Assembly: GCA_964512955.1 (NCBI GenBank)
Contig: CAZEKX010000026.1
Location: 1-25,304 of the forward strand
Length of the DNA stretch: 25,304 nt
Source: HGM04593 sp964512955
GTDB lineage: Bacteria; Bacteroidota; Bacteroidia; Bacteroidales; Bacteroidaceae
Direction of reading: 5' to 3'
The position numbers were made by a program, and so were the translations under genes. The stretch's first letter is position 1. The number at the start of each line of letters is the position of its first letter. Of the stretch, positions 23,903 through 25,304 are shown in pieces. The notes beneath the pieces were generated by a model. It was not told the origin of the DNA. It saw only the letters and a program-made list of their open reading frames with translations, and made no database searches.

Positions 23903-25045
23903 ATGAAATATTATCTTATCGTTGGAGAGGCATCGGGAGATTTGCATGCATCCAACCTCATGAAAGCAATAAAAGAGCGAGATGCAAATGCGCAGTTCCG
24001 CTTTTTTGGTGGCGACCTCATGTCTGCTGTTGGTGGCGAGTGTGTCAAACACTACCGTGATAATGCATATATGGGTTTTTTATCTGTATTGCTCAATCTC
24101 AGGACGATTCTTGCCAATATGAAAATGTGTCGGAACGACATAATATCATGGTCGCCCGACGTTCTTATACTTGTCGATTATCCCGGGTTCAATCTCTCAA
24201 TAGCGAAATATATTCATGCTAACACATCTATACCGGTATATTACTATATTATACCCAAAATATGGGCTTCGCGTGAGGGTAGAATAAAAAAGATTAAACG
24301 CGATGTGGATGAACTCTTCTCCATCTTACCATTTGAAGTGGAATATTTTAAAAAACACAGTTATCCGGTACATTACGTAGGCAATCCTTGTGTCGATGCT
24401 GTCGATGCATTCATGAAGAGCAATACCGATACATTGGAAGAGTTTAGTGAACGAAACGGACTCGATGAGCGTCCCATAGTGGCTTTGCTTGCCGGCAGTC
24501 GCAGGCAAGAGATTAAAGGAAACTTGCCAATGATGCTTGATGCAATGTTGCAATATCCGCAATATCAACCGGTCATAGCAGGTGCTCCGGGAATCGATAA
24601 GGAATTTTATGCTCCATTTTTGCAGAATGGTGCAAAGATTATATATGGAGAGACATATCCGTTGTTGAAACATTCTCATGCTGCTTTGGTTACATCGGGT
24701 ACGGCAACGTTAGAAACGGCACTTTTCTCTGTTCCACAGGTGGTTTGCTATGCAACGGCATTGCCTTGGCTTGTGTCGAAGGTAAAACCTCACTTCTTGA
24801 AAGTAAAATATATATCACTTGTGAATTTGATTGCCGACCGCGAGGTTGTTACAGAATTGGTGGCAGCCGATATGTGTTTGCCCAACGTTATATCTGAATT
24901 GGCAATGATACTGCCTGATAGTTCCCCTGAACGTCTTGCTATGCTACGGGAATATAATAGAATGTTCGAAATTCTTGGTACAAGCGGAGCATCGGAACGT
25001 GCCGCAGAAATAATGATAGCAAAGATGCAAAAAGGACACCGTTAA
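23903..25045 (+). CDS. lpxB: Lipid-A-disaccharide synthase
   Basis: This GT19 glycosyltransferase joins UDP-2,3-diacylglucosamine and lipid X to form the lipid A disaccharide at the inner membrane. The 380 residues match the family. Signatures are VGEASGDLHAS at 7-17, LVDYPGFN at 90-97, HYVGNP at 157-162, GSRRQEI at 198-204 and TSGTATLETA at 264-273. The last codons (for AKMQKGHR) and the stop codon are built into a terminator hairpin: the stem arm encodes the C-terminus, and the last Arg codon with the TAA forms the loop. It is the second gene of a surE-lpxB operon and is convergent with cdsA. Confidence 0.96.
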   Translation: MKYYLIVGEASGDLHASNLMKAIKERDANAQFRFFGGDLMSAVGGECVKHYRDNAYMGFLSVLLNLRTILANMKMCRNDIISWSPDVLILVDYPGFNLSIAKYIHANTSIPVYYYIIPKIWASREGRIKKIKRDVDELFSILPFEVEYFKKHSYPVHYVGNPCVDAVDAFMKSNTDTLEEFSERNGLDERPIVALLAGSRRQEIKGNLPMMLDAMLQYPQYQPVIAGAPGIDKEFYAPFLQNGAKIIYGETYPLLKHSHAALVTSGTATLETALFSVPQVVCYATALPWLVSKVKPHFLKVKYISLVNLIADREVVTELVAADMCLPNVISELAMILPDSSPERLAMLREYNRMFEILGTSGASERAAEIMIAKMQKGHR

Positions 25046-25065
25046 GTGTCCTTTTTGCATCTTTG
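25020..25065. terminator. Bidirectional hairpin terminator overlapping the lpxB stop
   Basis: A perfect 20-bp stem (25020-25039 with 25046-25065) has the six-base loop CGTTAA, which contains the lpxB stop codon. The right arm includes a five-T run. It separates lpxB from convergent cdsA, whose last base is at 25075. Confidence 0.85.
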
Positions 25066-25074
25066 TATATTCAA

Positions 25075-25304
25075 TTAAATGAGAGACAAATAGATAATTA
25101 CCGCAGGTATGGCAAGAATGGTACTGTCGAACCGGTCGAGAATTCCGCCATGTCCCGGTAGAATATTTCCGGAATCCTTAATTCCCATTTCGCGTTTCAT
25201 GCACGACTCAATAAGGTCGCCCAAAGTTCCCGATGCAACCACAACAGTTGCCATTCCCATCCATTGCAGGGTGTTCAATTGTTCGAAGAATAGTGATATA
25301 ATAT
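25075..25304 (-). CDS. cdsA: Phosphatidate cytidylyltransferase, C-terminal part (5' end beyond the right edge)
   Basis: This integral membrane enzyme makes CDP-diacylglycerol from phosphatidic acid and CTP, the precursor of all phospholipids. Only the last 75 residues lie in the window, and the frame stays open to the right edge, so no start is present. The family signature is clear: MKREMGIKDSGNILPGHGG followed by ILDRFDS, with the conserved Lys-Asp, His-Gly-Gly and Asp-Arg-x-Asp elements. The final hydrophobic segment (TILAIPAVIIYLSLI) is the last membrane helix. It is convergent with lpxB across a shared hairpin. Confidence 0.93.
   Translation of the reverse strand, partial: IISLFFEQLNTLQWMGMATVVVASGTLGDLIESCMKREMGIKDSGNILPGHGGILDRFDSTILAIPAVIIYLSLI

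Overview
The window looks like a chromosomal segment from a member of the Bacteroidales (Bacteroidota). Four things point there. Intergenic regions carry Bacteroidota-type -7 boxes (TAnnTTTG or TATTTTCG). There is an outer-membrane beta-barrel protein with a carboxypeptidase-regulatory-like N-terminus. A lipoprotein has an acidic SDD-type stretch after its lipid-modified Cys. Several lineage-specific families are present (DUF3822 next to rsmD, DUF5683 after parB, a MerR-like regulator after an M23 peptidase). No tRNA, rRNA, CRISPR array, insertion sequence, integrase or phage gene was recognised. Most of the window is ordinary housekeeping DNA.

Layout. 1-1061 (minus): a partial surface-type lipoprotein and an unrecognised 136-aa protein. 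1263-4175 (plus): outer-membrane beta-barrel protein. 4307-5740 (plus): cardiolipin synthase, running tail to tail into a minus-strand run of rsmD, a DUF3822 protein and a membrane-anchored protein of unknown role (5743-7776). 7930-9351 (plus): a RecD-like superfamily 1 helicase, separated from convergent alaS (9395-12013, minus) by a perfect hairpin. 12355-13685 (plus): an M23 peptidase and a MerR-like regulator. 13728-19880 (minus): a chromosome-segregation, cell-wall and stress block read as parA, parB, DUF5683, mltD-like transglycosylase and bifunctional rel. 20071-22990 (minus): a secreted GH84 glycoside hydrolase. 23102-25045 (plus): surE and lpxB, then the 3' end of cdsA (25075 to the right edge, minus).

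How the genes fit together. Much of the segment serves the envelope: lipid A (lpxB), phospholipids (cdsA, cls), peptidoglycan hydrolysis (M23, mltD), and outer-membrane or surface proteins. Translation and stress genes (alaS, rsmD, rel) and chromosome segregation (parAB) are interleaved.

Most interesting signal. The GH84 gene stops just after a run of 11 A residues on its coding strand (20269-20279). A one-base change in that run would join it to a 65-codon frame that looks like a C-terminal sorting domain of the type IX secretion kind. That frame ends 6 bases before a perfect 22-bp hairpin. This is a homopolymer error, a recent frameshift, or a slippage switch that adds or removes the export or anchoring domain of a secreted glycosidase. 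No wholly new multi-gene system could be supported.
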